Shown here: piece after piece, positions 26,475-37,467 of the stretch
Layout of the letters: each line of letters begins with the position of its first letter
How positions within the stretch are numbered: position 1 is the stretch's first letter
Source of the DNA: Aquipseudomonas alcaligenes NBRC 14159
GTDB taxonomy: Bacteria > Pseudomonadota > Gammaproteobacteria > Pseudomonadales > Pseudomonadaceae
Direction: 5' to 3'
Assembly (NCBI RefSeq): GCF_000467105.1
Contig: NZ_BATI01000028.1
Location: forward strand, 1-64,000
Length of the DNA: 64,000 bases
The notes under the pieces: generated by a model
Databases searched by the model: none
Told to the model about the DNA's origin: nothing
Seen by the model: only the letters and a program-made list of their open reading frames with translations
Program-made: the position numbers and the translations under genes

Positions 26475-27020
26475 ATGCCGCAGAACCCCAACAACCTGAT
26501 CTGGATCGACCTGGAAATGACCGGGTTGGATCCGGAGCGCGACGTCATCATCGAGATGGCCACCATCGTCACCGACAGCGACCTCAACATCCTCGCCGAG
26601 GGGCCGGTGATCGCCGTGCACCAGAGCGATGCGCTGCTGGCCGGGATGGACGAGTGGAATACCCGTACCCACGGTGAAAGCGGCCTGACCCAGCGCGTGC
26701 GCGAGAGCACCATCGGCCCGGCCGAAGCCGAGGCGCAGACCATCGCCTTCCTCGAGCAGTGGGTGCCGAAGGGTAAGTCGCCGATCTGCGGCAACAGCAT
26801 CGGCCAGGATCGACGCTTCCTCTACAAGTACATGCAGAACCTGGAAGCCTACTTCCACTATCGCTATCTGGATGTTTCGACCCTGAAGATCCTCGCCGGC
26901 ATGTGGGCGCCGCAGGTCAAGGACTCGTTCCAGAAGCAGGGTACCCATCAGGCGCTGGACGATATCCGCGAGTCCATCGCCGAGCTGCGCCATTACCGCC
27001 AGCACTTCCTGAAAGTGTGA
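26475..27020 (+). CDS. orn: Oligoribonuclease
   Basis: A 181-residue DEDDh 3'-5' exonuclease that degrades two- to five-base RNAs, including pGpG from c-di-GMP turnover. The motifs are complete: [11 protein letters not shown] (D, E), [11 protein letters not shown] (D) and [11 protein letters not shown] (H, D). A good AGGAG ribosome site precedes the ATG. Essential or important in Pseudomonas. Its pGpG role ties it functionally to the c-di-GMP proteins earlier in the window, though the genes are not co-transcribed. Confidence 0.96.
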   Translation: MPQNPNNLIWIDLEMTGLDPERDVIIEMATIVTDSDLNILAEGPVIAVHQSDALLAGMDEWNTRTHGESGLTQRVRESTIGPAEAEAQTIAFLEQWVPKGKSPICGNSIGQDRRFLYKYMQNLEAYFHYRYLDVSTLKILAGMWAPQVKDSFQKQGTHQALDDIRESIAELRHYRQHFLKV

Positions 27021-27036
27021 GTGCCCCAGGGCCTGC

Positions 27037-28110
27037 CTAGTGCGGGCCTTTTTCATGGTGGCGCGCCAGCGCCCAGGCGACGTGCTCGCGCACCAGTTCC
27101 GACGGGTGCTCGCGCCGCGCGCGCAGCGCTTCCAGCACCGGGATGGTCGAGGGCGCATTGCCCAGCCCCACGGCCAGGTTGCGCAGCCAGCGTTCGTAGC
27201 CGGCGCGGCGCAATGGCGAGCCCTCGGTACGGCTGAGGAACTCTGCTTCCGTCCACAGGAACAGCTCGACCAGGCCGCCGCTGTCCAGGCCGTGGCGCGG
27301 CTGGAAGTCAGCCTGTTCGGTGGGGCGGGCGAAACGGTTCCATGGGCAGACGATCTGACAGTCGTCGCAGCCGAACACGCGGTTGCCGATGGGCGCGCGC
27401 AGCTCCTCGGGGATCGATCCCTTGAGCTCGATGGTGAGGTACGAGATGCAGCGCCGCGCGTCCAGCACATAGGGGCCGGCGAAGGCGGCGGTCGGGCAGA
27501 TGTCCATGCAGGCCGTGCAGCGCCCGCAATGCTCGCTGGCGTGGGGCGCGTCGATTGGCAGCGCGATGTCGACGAACAGCTCGCCGAGGAAGAACCAGCT
27601 GCCGGCCTTGCGGTTGAGCACCAGGGTGTTCTTGCCGATCCAGCCGAGGCCGGCCTTTTCGGCGATGGCCTTTTCCAGCACCGGCGCACTGTCGACGAAG
27701 GCGCGATGGCCAAACGGGCCGATGACCGCCTGGATGCGCTCGGCCAGCTGCTGCAGGCGCTTGCGCACCAGCTTGTGGTAGTCGCGGCCCAGCGCGTAGC
27801 GCGACACATAGGCCTGCTCGGGTTGCGCCAGGCGCTCGGCCATCCGGGTGTCGCCGGGCAGGTAGTCGATGCGCAGCGACACCACGCGCAGGGTGCCGGG
27901 TACCAGCTCATCCGGGTGCGAGCGCTTGCTGCCGTGCGCGGCCATGTAGTCCATCTCGCCTTGGTAGCCGGCATCCAGCCAGCGCTGCAGGTGCGCCTCG
28001 TGCTCGCCGAGGTCGACGTCGGTGATGCCGACCTGCTGGAAGCCCAGCTCGCGCCCCCAGTCCTTGATGGACTGCGCCAGTTGCGCAAGATCGGGAGGGG
28101 AGTCGGACAT
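27037..28110 (-). CDS. queG: Epoxyqueuosine reductase QueG
   Basis: A 357-residue cobalamin-dependent iron-sulfur enzyme that reduces epoxyqueuosine to queuosine in tRNA. Two 4Fe-4S clusters are encoded by CGRCTACMDICPTAAF and by FGCDDCQIVCPWN. The N-terminal part includes GYQGEMDYMAAHGSKR and LGRDYHKLVRKRL. Length is right. It converges on orn and is divergent from nnrD; in E. coli queG is likewise next to the nnr gene. Confidence 0.95.
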   Translation of the reverse strand: MSDSPPDLAQLAQSIKDWGRELGFQQVGITDVDLGEHEAHLQRWLDAGYQGEMDYMAAHGSKRSHPDELVPGTLRVVSLRIDYLPGDTRMAERLAQPEQAYVSRYALGRDYHKLVRKRLQQLAERIQAVIGPFGHRAFVDSAPVLEKAIAEKAGLGWIGKNTLVLNRKAGSWFFLGELFVDIALPIDAPHASEHCGRCTACMDICPTAAFAGPYVLDARRCISYLTIELKGSIPEELRAPIGNRVFGCDDCQIVCPWNRFARPTEQADFQPRHGLDSGGLVELFLWTEAEFLSRTEGSPLRRAGYERWLRNLAVGLGNAPSTIPVLEALRARREHPSELVREHVAWALARHHEKGPH

Positions 28111-28137
28111 GGCGGGCGGCGAGGCAGGGGAGATGGG

Positions 28138-28143
28138 TATAAT
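28138..28143 (+). promoter_or_regulatory. -10 element (TATAAT) for the nnrD-tsaE-amiB-mutL operon
   Basis: A perfect TATAAT lies 30 bases before the nnrD ATG in the 62-base divergent gap with queG. The -35 region is not a good match, so strength is uncertain. Confidence 0.5.
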
Positions 28144-28172
28144 TCTGCCAGACCTCGCCCGAATAGCCGAAC

Positions 28173-29669
28173 ATGCGCAACGATCACGACTGGCCTCTTC
28201 CTTTATACAGCGCCGCCCAGGTGCGTGAGCTGGACGCCCGGCTGATTGCCGCCGGCACCCCCGGATTCGAGCTGATGCAGCGCGCCGCGCATGCCGCCTG
28301 GCGCGCCCTGCGCCAACGCTGGCCGCAGGCAGGTGCCGTCACCGTGCTGGCCGGGGCCGGTAACAATGCCGGCGACGGCTACCTGATCGCCGAACTGGCG
28401 CAGCGCGCCGGCTGGGACGTGCGCGTGCTGGCGGTCGGCGAACCTGAGCGGCTGCAGGGCGACGCCGCCCTAGCCCGCGGTGCCGCGCAGGCGGCCGGCG
28501 TGGCCATCGAAGCGTGGCATTCGGGTGCCGAGTTGCGCGGCGTGCTGGTCGATGCGCTGCTCGGTACCGGTTTTGCCGGCGAGCTGCGGCCCCACTACGC
28601 GCAGGCCGTCGAGACGATCAACGGCGCCGGCCTGCCGGTACTGGCGGTGGATATCCCCACCGGGCTGCATGCCGACACCGGCTGCGTGGCGGAGCAGGCG
28701 GTGCGCGCCGATCTCACCGTGACCTTCATCGGCCTGAAGATCGGCCTGTTCACCGGTGATGCGCCGGACTGGGTCGGCGAGCTGGTGTTCGACGACCTGC
28801 AGGCCGAGCCTGAGCTGGTTGCCCAGCAGTCCTCTGTTGCCCGTCGCCTGGCCGGCAGCGCGGTGCCGCCACTGGCGCCGCGTGCGCGCACCGCGCACAA
28901 GGGCAGCTTCGGCCATGTGCTGGTGATCGGCGGCGATCGTGGTTTCGGTGGCGCCGCCCTGCTCAGTGCCGAGAGCGCCCTGCGGGCCGGTGCCGGCCTG
29001 GTCTCCCTGGCCACGCGTCCCGAGCATTTGGTTGCCAGCCTGGCCCGCCTGCCGGAGGTGATGTGCCAGCCCACCGAGTCCACCTACCAGCTGCCCGAGC
29101 TGTGCGCGCGTGCCGATGTGCTGGTGGTGGGGCCCGGCCTCGGCCAGCAGGCCTGGGGGCGCAGCCTGCTCAGCGCGGCGGCGGCCAGCGCGCGGCCGCA
29201 GGTGTGGGATGCCGATGCACTCAACCTGCTGGCGGCAGGTAGCGTCGAGTTGCCGGCCGACAGCCTGATGACCCCGCATCCCGGCGAGGCGGCACGCCTG
29301 CTGGGGATTGCCACGGCCGAAGTGCAGGCGGATCGCCCCGCCGCGGCCCTGGCCCTGGCGCGCCGCTACCAGGCGGTAGTGGTGCTCAAGGGCGCCGGCA
29401 GCCTGGTGGCCGCGCCGGACGGTCGCCTGCTGCTGTGTGATCGTGGTCATCCGGCCATGGCGGGCGCCGGCCTCGGTGATGTCCTGGCCGGGCTGCTCGG
29501 AGCCCTGCGCGCACAGGGGCTGGAGGCTTTCGAGGCGGCGGCCCTGGGCGTGTGGCTGCATGCCGGCGCCGGTATGCGCCAGGGCGAGCTGGGGCGTGGA
29601 TTGGCGGCCAGCGATCTGATTCCGACCATTCGTCAGCTACTGGAGGAGCATGCACCTTGCCTGAAATGA
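28173..29669 (+). CDS. nnrD: Bifunctional NAD(P)H-hydrate epimerase / ADP-dependent dehydratase
   Basis: A 498-residue repair enzyme. The N-terminal YjeF epimerase domain (about 1-215) shows [19 protein letters not shown] and [13 protein letters not shown]. The C-terminal ribokinase-like dehydratase domain (about 225-495) shows [27 protein letters not shown] and the ADP-binding [20 protein letters not shown]. It restores damaged NAD(P)H. Fusion of both activities is normal in Pseudomonas. Its 3' end overlaps tsaE by 13 bases, so translation is coupled. Confidence 0.95.
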   Translation: MRNDHDWPLPLYSAAQVRELDARLIAAGTPGFELMQRAAHAAWRALRQRWPQAGAVTVLAGAGNNAGDGYLIAELAQRAGWDVRVLAVGEPERLQGDAALARGAAQAAGVAIEAWHSGAELRGVLVDALLGTGFAGELRPHYAQAVETINGAGLPVLAVDIPTGLHADTGCVAEQAVRADLTVTFIGLKIGLFTGDAPDWVGELVFDDLQAEPELVAQQSSVARRLAGSAVPPLAPRARTAHKGSFGHVLVIGGDRGFGGAALLSAESALRAGAGLVSLATRPEHLVASLARLPEVMCQPTESTYQLPELCARADVLVVGPGLGQQAWGRSLLSAAAASARPQVWDADALNLLAAGSVELPADSLMTPHPGEAARLLGIATAEVQADRPAAALALARRYQAVVVLKGAGSLVAAPDGRLLLCDRGHPAMAGAGLGDVLAGLLGALRAQGLEAFEAAALGVWLHAGAGMRQGELGRGLAASDLIPTIRQLLEEHAPCLK

Positions 29670-30112
29670 CTCTCTATGCCGAAGGCGAAGACGCCATGTA
29701 CGAGCTGGGTGCGCGCATCGCACGGGCGACCGGCGGTCGCGGTGTGATCTATCTGCACGGCGACCTGGGCGCCGGCAAGACCACATTATCGCGCGGCATC
29801 CTCCGTGGCCTGGGGCACAGTGGCGCGGTGAAAAGCCCGACCTTCACCCTGGTCGAGCCCTACGAGCTGGGTGAGGTGCGGGTGTTCCACTTCGACCTGT
29901 ACCGCCTGGCCGATCCGGAAGAGCTGGAGTTCCTTGGCATTCGCGACTATTTCGAGGGCGATGCGCTGTGTCTGATCGAGTGGCCCGAGCGCGGCGCCGG
30001 CGTTTTGCCAAAGGCGGACCTGGACATTACCATTAGCCCGCATGGAGTCGGCCGCGCGCTGCAGTTGCAGGCACATGGTGCGCGGGCCGAGGCGTGGTGT
30101 GCTGCCTTATAA
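29657..30112 (+). CDS. tsaE: tRNA threonylcarbamoyladenosine synthesis ATPase TsaE
   Basis: A 151-residue P-loop ATPase working with TsaB and TsaD in t6A37 tRNA modification. Walker A is [14 protein letters not shown]; later landmarks are [12 protein letters not shown] and [17 protein letters not shown] chose TTG 29657 ([10 protein letters not shown]) because GGAGGA lies nine to ten bases upstream; the next ATG, 29666, would be too far from it. It lies inside the nnrD 3' end, in the usual nnrD-tsaE-amiB-mutL order. Confidence 0.92.
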   Translation: MPEMTLYAEGEDAMYELGARIARATGGRGVIYLHGDLGAGKTTLSRGILRGLGHSGAVKSPTFTLVEPYELGEVRVFHFDLYRLADPEELEFLGIRDYFEGDALCLIEWPERGAGVLPKADLDITISPHGVGRALQLQAHGARAEAWCAAL

Positions 30113-30125
30113 GAGTTTAAGAAAG

Positions 30126-31577
30126 ATGGGGAAGGCTATGCGCATGCGTGCGCTGTTCGGCGGTATCGGAGTCATGCTGGCGGCGCTGGCCGTCGACGTG
30201 CTGGCCGCCACGGAAATCCGCAGCGTGCGCTTGTGGCGCGCGCCGGATAACACCCGCCTGGTCTTCGATCTTTCCGGTCCGGTGCAGCACAGCGTGTTCA
30301 CCCTGGCCGCACCCAACCGCATCGTCATCGACGTCAACGGCGCCCAGCTGGCCACCCGGCTGGACCAGCTGTCCCTGAGCAATACGCCGATCACCGGCGT
30401 GCGCTCCGCACAGCGTTCGCCCACCGACCTGCGCCTGGTCCTCGACCTTTCCGCCGGCGTTACGCCGAAGAGCTTCACCCTGGCGCCGAACCAGCAGTAC
30501 GGCCACCGTCTGGTGGTTGATCTGTTCGATCAGGATACCGCTGCCGCAGCTGGCGCGCCCAAGGCACCGCAGGTGCCGCAGCAGCCGGTCAACAGCACAC
30601 CGCCGCCGGTCGCCAGTGCGCCCGGTTCGGCCCCGGCCAAGCTGCCGCCAGTGCCGGGCGGCAAGCGCGATATCGTCATCGCCATCGATGCCGGCCACGG
30701 TGGCGAGGACCCTGGCGCCCTCGGCCCGGGCAAGAAGCTCTATGAAAAGAATGTAACCCTGGCCATTTCCAGGGAGCTGCAGCGGCAGATCAACGCCGAG
30801 CGCGGCTTCCGTGGCGAGCTGGTGCGCACCGGCGACTACTTCATTCCGCTGCGCAAGCGCACCGAGATCGCGCGCAAGAAAGGCGCCGACCTGTTCGTCT
30901 CCATCCACGCGGACGCCGCGCCCAGCAGCCGCGCCTTCGGTGCTTCGGTCTATGCCCTGTCGGACCGTGGTGCGACCTCTGAAACCGCGCGCTGGCTGGC
31001 CGACAGCGAGAACCAGTCCGACCTTATCGGCGGCGCCGGCAGCGTCAGCCTGGACGACAAGGACCGCGTGCTGGCCGGCGTGCTGCTCGACCTGTCGATG
31101 ACCGCCTCGCTGTCGTCCAGCCTCAATGTCGGGCAGCAGGTGCTGAGCAAGATGGGTTACATCACGCCGCTGCACAAACGCCGGGTCGAACAGGCCGGCT
31201 TCATGGTGCTGAAGTCTCCGGACATCCCGTCGATCCTGGTCGAGACCGGTTTCATCTCCAACCCCAACGAGGCCAGCAAGCTGTCCACCGTCGGCCATCA
31301 ACAGGCCCTGGCGCGTTCGATCACGGCAGGCGTGCGGCAGTTCTTCCAGCAGAATCCGCCGCCCGGCACCTATATCGCCTGGCTGCGCGACAACGGCAAG
31401 ATCGCGCCCGGCCCGCGCGTGCACGTGGTTTCCTCCGGTGAGAGTCTGGCCCTGATCGCGCAGCGCTATCAGGTCAGCCTGGCCTCGTTGCGCAGCGCCA
31501 ACCAGCTGCGCAACGACACCATCAAGGTCGGTCAGACCCTCAATATCCCCGCGACCGCCCTGGCGGCCCAGCCATGA
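30126..31577 (+). CDS. amiB: N-acetylmuramoyl-L-alanine amidase AmiB
   Basis: A periplasmic zinc amidase that splits septal peptidoglycan. From ATG 30126 it is 483 residues; ATG 30138 or 30144 are also possible, and GGGAAGG at 30129-30135 would favour the last of these. The signal peptide ends near VLAAT. An AMIN domain follows ([18 protein letters not shown]), then a proline-rich linker, the Amidase_3 domain with [22 protein letters not shown] and VETGFISNP (zinc ligands and catalytic Glu), and a C-terminal LysM ([20 protein letters not shown]). The stop overlaps the mutL start by four bases. Confidence 0.93.
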   Translation: MGKAMRMRALFGGIGVMLAALAVDVLAATEIRSVRLWRAPDNTRLVFDLSGPVQHSVFTLAAPNRIVIDVNGAQLATRLDQLSLSNTPITGVRSAQRSPTDLRLVLDLSAGVTPKSFTLAPNQQYGHRLVVDLFDQDTAAAAGAPKAPQVPQQPVNSTPPPVASAPGSAPAKLPPVPGGKRDIVIAIDAGHGGEDPGALGPGKKLYEKNVTLAISRELQRQINAERGFRGELVRTGDYFIPLRKRTEIARKKGADLFVSIHADAAPSSRAFGASVYALSDRGATSETARWLADSENQSDLIGGAGSVSLDDKDRVLAGVLLDLSMTASLSSSLNVGQQVLSKMGYITPLHKRRVEQAGFMVLKSPDIPSILVETGFISNPNEASKLSTVGHQQALARSITAGVRQFFQQNPPPGTYIAWLRDNGKIAPGPRVHVVSSGESLALIAQRYQVSLASLRSANQLRNDTIKVGQTLNIPATALAAQP

Positions 31578-33448
31578 TCGAGTCGCGGCGCATCCAGCTG
31601 CTCAGTCCGCGGCTGGCCAACCAGATTGCCGCCGGCGAGGTGGTCGAGCGTCCGGCTTCGGTGGCCAAGGAGCTGCTGGAGAACAGTCTGGACGCTGGTG
31701 CTCGGCGGGTCGACGTCGAGGTCGAGCAGGGTGGCATCAAGCTGCTGCGCATCCGTGATGACGGTTGCGGCATTCCGCCGGACGACCTGCCCCTGGCCCT
31801 GGCGCGCCATGCCACCAGCAAGATTCGCGAGCTGGAAGATCTGGAAGCAGTTTCCAGCCTGGGTTTCCGTGGCGAGGCGCTGGCCTCGATCAGCTCGGTG
31901 GCGCGTCTGACCATGACCTCGCGCACCGCCGAGGCCGAGCAGGCCTGGCAGGTGGAGACTGAAGGACGTGACATGGAGGCGCGGGTGCAGCCCGCGGCCC
32001 ATCCGGTCGGCACTTCGGTGGAGGTGCGCGACCTGTTCTTCAACACCCCGGCGCGGCGCAAATTCCTGCGCGCCGAGAAGACTGAGTTCGACCATCTGCA
32101 GGAAGTCATCAAGCGTCTGGCTCTGGCCCGCTTCGATGTGGCCTTCCACCTGCGCCACAACGGCAAGACGGTGTTCGCCCTGCACGAGGCGCCGGACGAG
32201 ATCAGTCGCGCGCGCCGGGTGGCCAGCGTCTGCGGCCCGGCCTTCCTCGAACAGGCCCTGCCGATCGAGGTGGAGCGCAGCGGCCTGCGCCTGTGGGGCT
32301 GGGTCGGCCTGCCGACCTTCTCGCGCAGCCAGGCAGACCTGCAGTATTTCTACGTCAACGGCCGCATGGTGCGCGACAAGCTGGTCGCTCATGCCGTACG
32401 CCAGGCCTACCGCGACGTGCTGTTCAACGGTCGCCACCCGACCTTCGTGCTGTTCCTCGAGATCGATCCGGGCGTGGTCGACGTAAACGTGCACCCGACC
32501 AAGCACGAGGTGCGTTTCCGCGACAGTCGCATGGTCCACGACTTCCTCTACGGCACCCTGCACCGGGCGCTCGGCGAGGTGCGTCCGGAAGACCAACTGG
32601 CGGCGCCGGCGGCGGTGCAGCAGATCGTCCGGCCGAGCGGCATTGCCGCCGGCGAGTTCGGGCCCCAGGGCGAGATCGGTCTGGCCGCCAGCATTCTGCA
32701 GCAGCCCGCTGCGGAGCCGTCGGTCTGGCGCTCGGCGGGTGCCGGCTATCAGGCGCCGCGGCCACAGGCCGGGATACCGCAGGCCGAGGCCCAGGGCGCC
32801 TACCGCGAGTACTTCGCGCCACTGCCCGAGCAGCCCGCCGCGCTGCCGACGGCGCAGGGCGACATACCGCCGCTGGGCTATGCCCTGGCCCAGCTCAAGG
32901 GGGTCTACATCCTCGCCGAGAATGCCCAGGGCATGGTGCTGGTGGACATGCATGCGGCCCACGAGCGCATCACCTATGAGCGGTTGAAGACCGCCATGGC
33001 CTGCGAAGGCCTGCGCGGCCAGCCGCTGCTGGTGCCGGAAAGCATCGCCTTGAGCCAGCGTGAGGCCGATTGTGCCGAGGAACATGCGCAGTGGTTCCAG
33101 CGCCTGGGCTTCGAGCTTCAGCGCCTGGGCGAGGAAAGCCTGGCGATTCGGCAGATTCCGGCCCTGCTCAAGCAGGCCGAAGCCACTCAGTTGGTGCGCG
33201 ACGTGCTCGCCGATCTGCTGGAGTACGGCACCAGCGACCGCATTCAGGCGCATCTCAACGAGCTGCTGGCGACCATGGCTTGCCATGGCGCGGTGCGCGC
33301 CAATCGCCGCCTGACCCTGCCGGAAATGAATGCCCTGCTGCGCGATATGGAGCAGACCGAGCGCAGTGGCCAGTGCAACCACGGCCGGCCGACCTGGACT
33401 CAGCTGGGCATGGATGATCTGGACAAGCTGTTCCTGCGCGGTCGCTGA
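31574..33448 (+). CDS. mutL: DNA mismatch repair protein MutL
   Basis: A 624-residue protein. The N-terminal GHKL ATPase has [29 protein letters not shown] and [10 protein letters not shown]. The DNA-binding part includes [16 protein letters not shown] Pro/Ala/Gln-rich linker (about 355-440) precedes the C-terminal dimerisation domain. [12 protein letters not shown] there is close to the metal-binding endonuclease motif DQHA(x)2E(x)4E of MutL from organisms lacking MutH, fitting a nicking MutL as in P. aeruginosa. Translationally coupled to amiB. Confidence 0.95.
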   Translation: MIESRRIQLLSPRLANQIAAGEVVERPASVAKELLENSLDAGARRVDVEVEQGGIKLLRIRDDGCGIPPDDLPLALARHATSKIRELEDLEAVSSLGFRGEALASISSVARLTMTSRTAEAEQAWQVETEGRDMEARVQPAAHPVGTSVEVRDLFFNTPARRKFLRAEKTEFDHLQEVIKRLALARFDVAFHLRHNGKTVFALHEAPDEISRARRVASVCGPAFLEQALPIEVERSGLRLWGWVGLPTFSRSQADLQYFYVNGRMVRDKLVAHAVRQAYRDVLFNGRHPTFVLFLEIDPGVVDVNVHPTKHEVRFRDSRMVHDFLYGTLHRALGEVRPEDQLAAPAAVQQIVRPSGIAAGEFGPQGEIGLAASILQQPAAEPSVWRSAGAGYQAPRPQAGIPQAEAQGAYREYFAPLPEQPAALPTAQGDIPPLGYALAQLKGVYILAENAQGMVLVDMHAAHERITYERLKTAMACEGLRGQPLLVPESIALSQREADCAEEHAQWFQRLGFELQRLGEESLAIRQIPALLKQAEATQLVRDVLADLLEYGTSDRIQAHLNELLATMACHGAVRANRRLTLPEMNALLRDMEQTERSGQCNHGRPTWTQLGMDDLDKLFLRGR

Positions 33449-33580
33449 CGGCGAGCGGTGCTGAAAATCGCTTCGGAAAGCGCATGCGCAGCGAGTAGAC
33501 TGCGCTTCTTGCCAATCCGGCTCCCTTCCTAGACGCCTCTCCGAGCTGCACGCGTGCGCTTGGCGAGTGATTGCAGAGTT

Positions 33581-34552
33581 ATGACCGAGCGCCTGCCTCC
33601 CGCCATCTTCCTGATGGGTCCCACCGCTTCCGGCAAGACCGACTTGGCCCTGGCCCTGGCGGATGCGCTGCCTTGCGAGCTGATCAGCGTCGATTCGGCG
33701 CTGATCTATCGGGGCATGGACATCGGCACGGCGAAGGCGGACAAGGCCACGCTGGCGCGTTATCCGCATCGCCTGGTGGATATCCGTGATCCGGCCGAGA
33801 GTTACTCGGCCGCCGAGTTTCGCGCCGACGCCCTGGCCGCGATGGCCGAGATCACCGCGCGCGGGCGCATTCCGCTGCTGGTAGGCGGCACCATGCTCTA
33901 TTACAAGGCCTTGCTGGAAGGCTTGGCCGATATGCCCGGTGCCGATCCCGTGGTACGCGCCGAGCTGGAGGCCTGGGCGGCCGTCGAGGGCTGGGAGGCG
34001 CTGCACCGCGAGCTGGCGCGCGTCGACCCGGAGTCGGCAGCACGCATCCATCCTAACGATCCGCAGCGCCTGGTGCGGGCGCTGGAGGTGTATCGCGTCA
34101 GCGGATTGAGCATGACCGCGCATCGGCAGCGGCAAATGGCTCAAAATGGCGGTCTACAGGCGCCTGGCGTGGGGCAATTGCCTTATACTGTCGCGCAATT
34201 CGCCATCGCTCCCGAGCAGCGCCAGGTGCTGCACGAGCGGATCGCCCGCCGATTTCACCTGATGCTGGAACAGGGCTTTGTCGAAGAGGTCGAAGCGCTG
34301 CGCCTGCGGGAGGATCTGCATGCGGGGTTGCCATCGATTCGTGCGGTCGGTTATCGTCAGGTATGGGATTACCTGGACGGTCGCCTGAACCGCGAAGAGA
34401 TGGCGGAGCGGGGCATCATCGCCACGCGTCAGCTGGCCAAGCGCCAGTTTACCTGGCTGCGCGGCTGGGAAAGCCTGTACTGGCTGGACAGCCTGGCCAG
34501 TGACAATCTGACTCGTGCCTTGAAATACCTGAGGGCGGTCTCCATATTGTGA
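33581..34552 (+). CDS. miaA: tRNA dimethylallyltransferase MiaA
   Basis: A 323-residue enzyme that prenylates A37 of tRNAs reading UNN codons. ATG 33581 ([18 protein letters not shown]) is preferred over the GTG at 33554, which would add nine residues before the conserved start. The P-loop is [28 protein letters not shown] and [14 protein letters not shown] follow, and [12 protein letters not shown] is near the C-terminus. It heads the classical miaA-hfq-hflX-hflK-hflC cluster. The 132-base gap after mutL may hold its own promoter. Confidence 0.95.
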   Translation: MTERLPPAIFLMGPTASGKTDLALALADALPCELISVDSALIYRGMDIGTAKADKATLARYPHRLVDIRDPAESYSAAEFRADALAAMAEITARGRIPLLVGGTMLYYKALLEGLADMPGADPVVRAELEAWAAVEGWEALHRELARVDPESAARIHPNDPQRLVRALEVYRVSGLSMTAHRQRQMAQNGGLQAPGVGQLPYTVAQFAIAPEQRQVLHERIARRFHLMLEQGFVEEVEALRLREDLHAGLPSIRAVGYRQVWDYLDGRLNREEMAERGIIATRQLAKRQFTWLRGWESLYWLDSLASDNLTRALKYLRAVSIL

Positions 34553-34639
34553 TGAGACCCGCCTGTTCGCCGTCTATCCTTGGCTTTTGAGGCTGATACG
34601 GCATAAGCCATTTTTGCTTTACTACAATTTGAACCTTAA

Positions 34640-34906
<267 letters not shown>

Positions 34907-34918
34907 TAGGAGCCTGAC

Positions 34919-36220
34919 TTGTTCTTCGAGCGTCACGGCGGCGGTGAGCGGGCCATTCTCGTTCACCTGGAAGGCAGTAACCCCGAGGCGGCCGAAGATC
35001 CGCAGGAGTTCCAGGACCTGGCTCTGTCGGCCGGTGCGGACATGGTGGCGTTGGTCACCGTGTCGCGCCACATGCCGACCGCAAAATTCCTCATCGGCAG
35101 TGGCAAGGTCGAGGAGTTGCGCGATCTGGTCCGGGAGTCCGAGGCCGAGCTGGTCATCTTCAATCACACCCTCACGCCCAGCCAGGAACGCAACCTCGAG
35201 CGCGTCTTCGAGTGCCGCGTACTGGATCGCACCGGGCTGATCCTCGATATTTTCGCCCAGCGCGCCCGTACCCACGAGGGCAAGCTGCAGGTCGAGCTGG
35301 CTCAGCTGGATCACATGAGCACGCGCCTGGTGCGGGGCTGGACCCACCTGGAGCGGCAGAAGGGCGGTATCGGCCTGCGCGGCCCGGGTGAAACCCAGCT
35401 GGAAACCGACCGTCGTCTGCTGCGTGTGCGCATTCGCCAGATCAAGCAGAAGCTGGAGAAGGTGCGCAGCCAGCGCGAGCAGGCTCGTCGCGGCCGCCGC
35501 CGTGCGGATATTCCCTCGGTGTCGCTGGTGGGCTACACCAACGCCGGCAAGTCCACGTTGTTCAACGCGCTGACCACTTCCGAGGTCTATGCGGCCGATC
35601 AGCTGTTCGCCACCCTCGACCCGACCCTGCGTCGCCTCGAGCTGGATGATCTGGGGCCGGTGGTGCTGGCCGATACCGTGGGCTTCATCCGCCACCTGCC
35701 GCACAAGTTGGTCGAGGCGTTTCGCGCCACCCTGGAAGAATCGAGCAATTCCGACCTGCTGCTGCACGTGATCGACTCGCATGAGCCGGAGCGTGACCAG
35801 CAGATCGAGCAGGTCATGGCTGTGCTGGGTGAGATCGGTGCCAACGAGCTGCCGATTCTCGAGGTGTACAACAAGATCGATCTGGTCGACGGCGTTGAAC
35901 CGCAGATTCAACGCGATGGCGATGGCAAACCGGAGCGCGTATGGCTTTCCGCGCGCGACGGCAAAGGCCTCGAGCTGCTGCGTCAGGCGGTGGCCGAGCT
36001 GCTCGGCGAGGATCTGTTCGTTGGCACGCTGCGCCTGCCGCAGCGCCTGGGGCGTTTGCGTGCGCAATTCTTCGAGTTGAATGCGGTGCAGAGCGAGTCG
36101 CACGACGAGGCGGGTGATACGCTGCTGGCCATCCGTCTGCCGCGCGCCGAGCTGAATCGCCTGGTCAGCCGTGAAGGGCTGAAGCCGCAGGATTTCCTCG
36201 AGCAACACACTTTGCAATAA
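34919..36220 (+). CDS. hflX: Ribosome-associated GTPase HflX
   Basis: A 433-residue GTPase that splits stalled 70S ribosomes. It starts at TTG 34919 (MFFERHGGGERAILVHLEG), 12 bases after hfq with a TAGGAG site. The N-terminal HflX domain has LIGSGKVEELRDLV and GPGETQLETDRRLL, and a coiled coil follows (RQIKQKLEKVRSQREQARR). The G domain shows VGYTNAGKSTLFNAL, DTVGFIRHLP and YNKIDLVDG. The order hfq-hflX-hflK-hflC is standard. Confidence 0.95.
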   Translation: MFFERHGGGERAILVHLEGSNPEAAEDPQEFQDLALSAGADMVALVTVSRHMPTAKFLIGSGKVEELRDLVRESEAELVIFNHTLTPSQERNLERVFECRVLDRTGLILDIFAQRARTHEGKLQVELAQLDHMSTRLVRGWTHLERQKGGIGLRGPGETQLETDRRLLRVRIRQIKQKLEKVRSQREQARRGRRRADIPSVSLVGYTNAGKSTLFNALTTSEVYAADQLFATLDPTLRRLELDDLGPVVLADTVGFIRHLPHKLVEAFRATLEESSNSDLLLHVIDSHEPERDQQIEQVMAVLGEIGANELPILEVYNKIDLVDGVEPQIQRDGDGKPERVWLSARDGKGLELLRQAVAELLGEDLFVGTLRLPQRLGRLRAQFFELNAVQSESHDEAGDTLLAIRLPRAELNRLVSREGLKPQDFLEQHTLQ

Positions 36221-36315
36221 AGCCTGGGCCGTCGCTTTTGCGGCGGCTCGGGTGCTTCGGTAGCATGGGTCGGCGCGCCGCGGGCGCGTCTTTGCTTTAT
36301 CAGATGGAGAGCGCT

Positions 36316-37467
36316 ATGGCTTGGAATGAGCCGGGTGGCAACTCGAACAATCAGGATCCCTGGGGTGGCCGCAAAGGCGGTGGACGCCAGGGGCCGCCGG
36401 ACCTCGACGAGGCCTTCCGCAAGCTGCAGGAGAGCCTCAACGGCATCTTCGGCGGCGGCAAGAAACGCGATGGCGAAGGCCAGGGCGGTGGCTGGGGCAT
36501 GCTCGGCATCGGTGCCGCTCTGCTCGGCGCGGTCTGGCTGTGGAACGCCGTGTACATCGTCGATGCTCAGGAGCAGGCAGTTGTTCTGCGCCTGGGTGAG
36601 TACAACCGGACCGTCGAACAGGGCCTGAATATCTACTTCCCGCCCTTCGAGAAGAAGTTCCAGGAAAACGTCACGCGCGAACGTTCCTTCACGTTGCAGG
36701 GGCAGATGCTCACCGAGGACGAGAACATCGTCGAGGTGCCGCTGACCGTGCAGTACAAGATCAGCAACCTGCAGTACTTCGTGCTCAACGTCGATGCGCC
36801 CGAGGTGAGCCTGCAGCACGCCACCGAAAGCGCTCTGCGCCATGTCGCCGGCTCCACCTCCATGGATGAGGTGATTACCCTCGGCCGTGAGCAGATGGGC
36901 CAGGAAGTCAGCCAGCGCCTGCAGAAGTTCCTCAACGACTACGGCACCGGCATCACCGTCACCCAGGTCAACATCCAGCGCGCCACGGCTCCGGCCGAGG
37001 TCAAGGATGCCTTTGACGACGTGATTCGTGCCCGTGAGGACGAGCAGCGCGAGAAGAACCAGGCCGAGACCTACGCCAATGGCGTGGTGCCCGAAGCGCG
37101 TGGTCAGGCTCAGCGCCTTCTTGAGGAGGCTAACGGCTACCGCGACGAGGTGGTCGCGCGTGCCCAGGGTGAGGCCGATCGCTTCAGCAAGCTGCTGGCC
37201 GAGTACCGCAAGGCGCCCGAAGTGACGCGTCAGCGTCTGTATCTGGACACCATGCAGCAGGTCTACGGCAGCACCAGCAAGGTGCTGGTGACTGGCAAGG
37301 ACGGGCAGAACAACCTGCTCTACCTGCCGCTCGACAAGATGATCGACTCCCGCCCGACTGCGCCGGCCGGTGCCGCTGGCCAGGCGGGTGCGGCTTCGAG
37401 CGAGGGCGCGACGCGCATCATCAACGACCTGCAGCAGCGTGAGCTGCGCACGAGGGAGAGCCGCTGA
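36316..37467 (+). CDS. hflK: FtsH protease modulator HflK
   Basis: A 383-residue SPFH/prohibitin protein. ATG 36316 (MAWNEPGG) has GGAGA at a good distance; the ATG at 36304 is part of that site. A Gly-rich cytoplasmic N-terminus is followed by one membrane helix (LGIGAALLGAVWLWNAVYIV), the SPFH domain with VVLRLGEYNRTVEQGLN, and an Ala/Glu-rich coiled coil that packs into the large HflKC cage around FtsH. The stop overlaps the hflC start by one base. Confidence 0.95.
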   Translation: MAWNEPGGNSNNQDPWGGRKGGGRQGPPDLDEAFRKLQESLNGIFGGGKKRDGEGQGGGWGMLGIGAALLGAVWLWNAVYIVDAQEQAVVLRLGEYNRTVEQGLNIYFPPFEKKFQENVTRERSFTLQGQMLTEDENIVEVPLTVQYKISNLQYFVLNVDAPEVSLQHATESALRHVAGSTSMDEVITLGREQMGQEVSQRLQKFLNDYGTGITVTQVNIQRATAPAEVKDAFDDVIRAREDEQREKNQAETYANGVVPEARGQAQRLLEEANGYRDEVVARAQGEADRFSKLLAEYRKAPEVTRQRLYLDTMQQVYGSTSKVLVTGKDGQNNLLYLPLDKMIDSRPTAPAGAAGQAGAASSEGATRIINDLQQRELRTRESR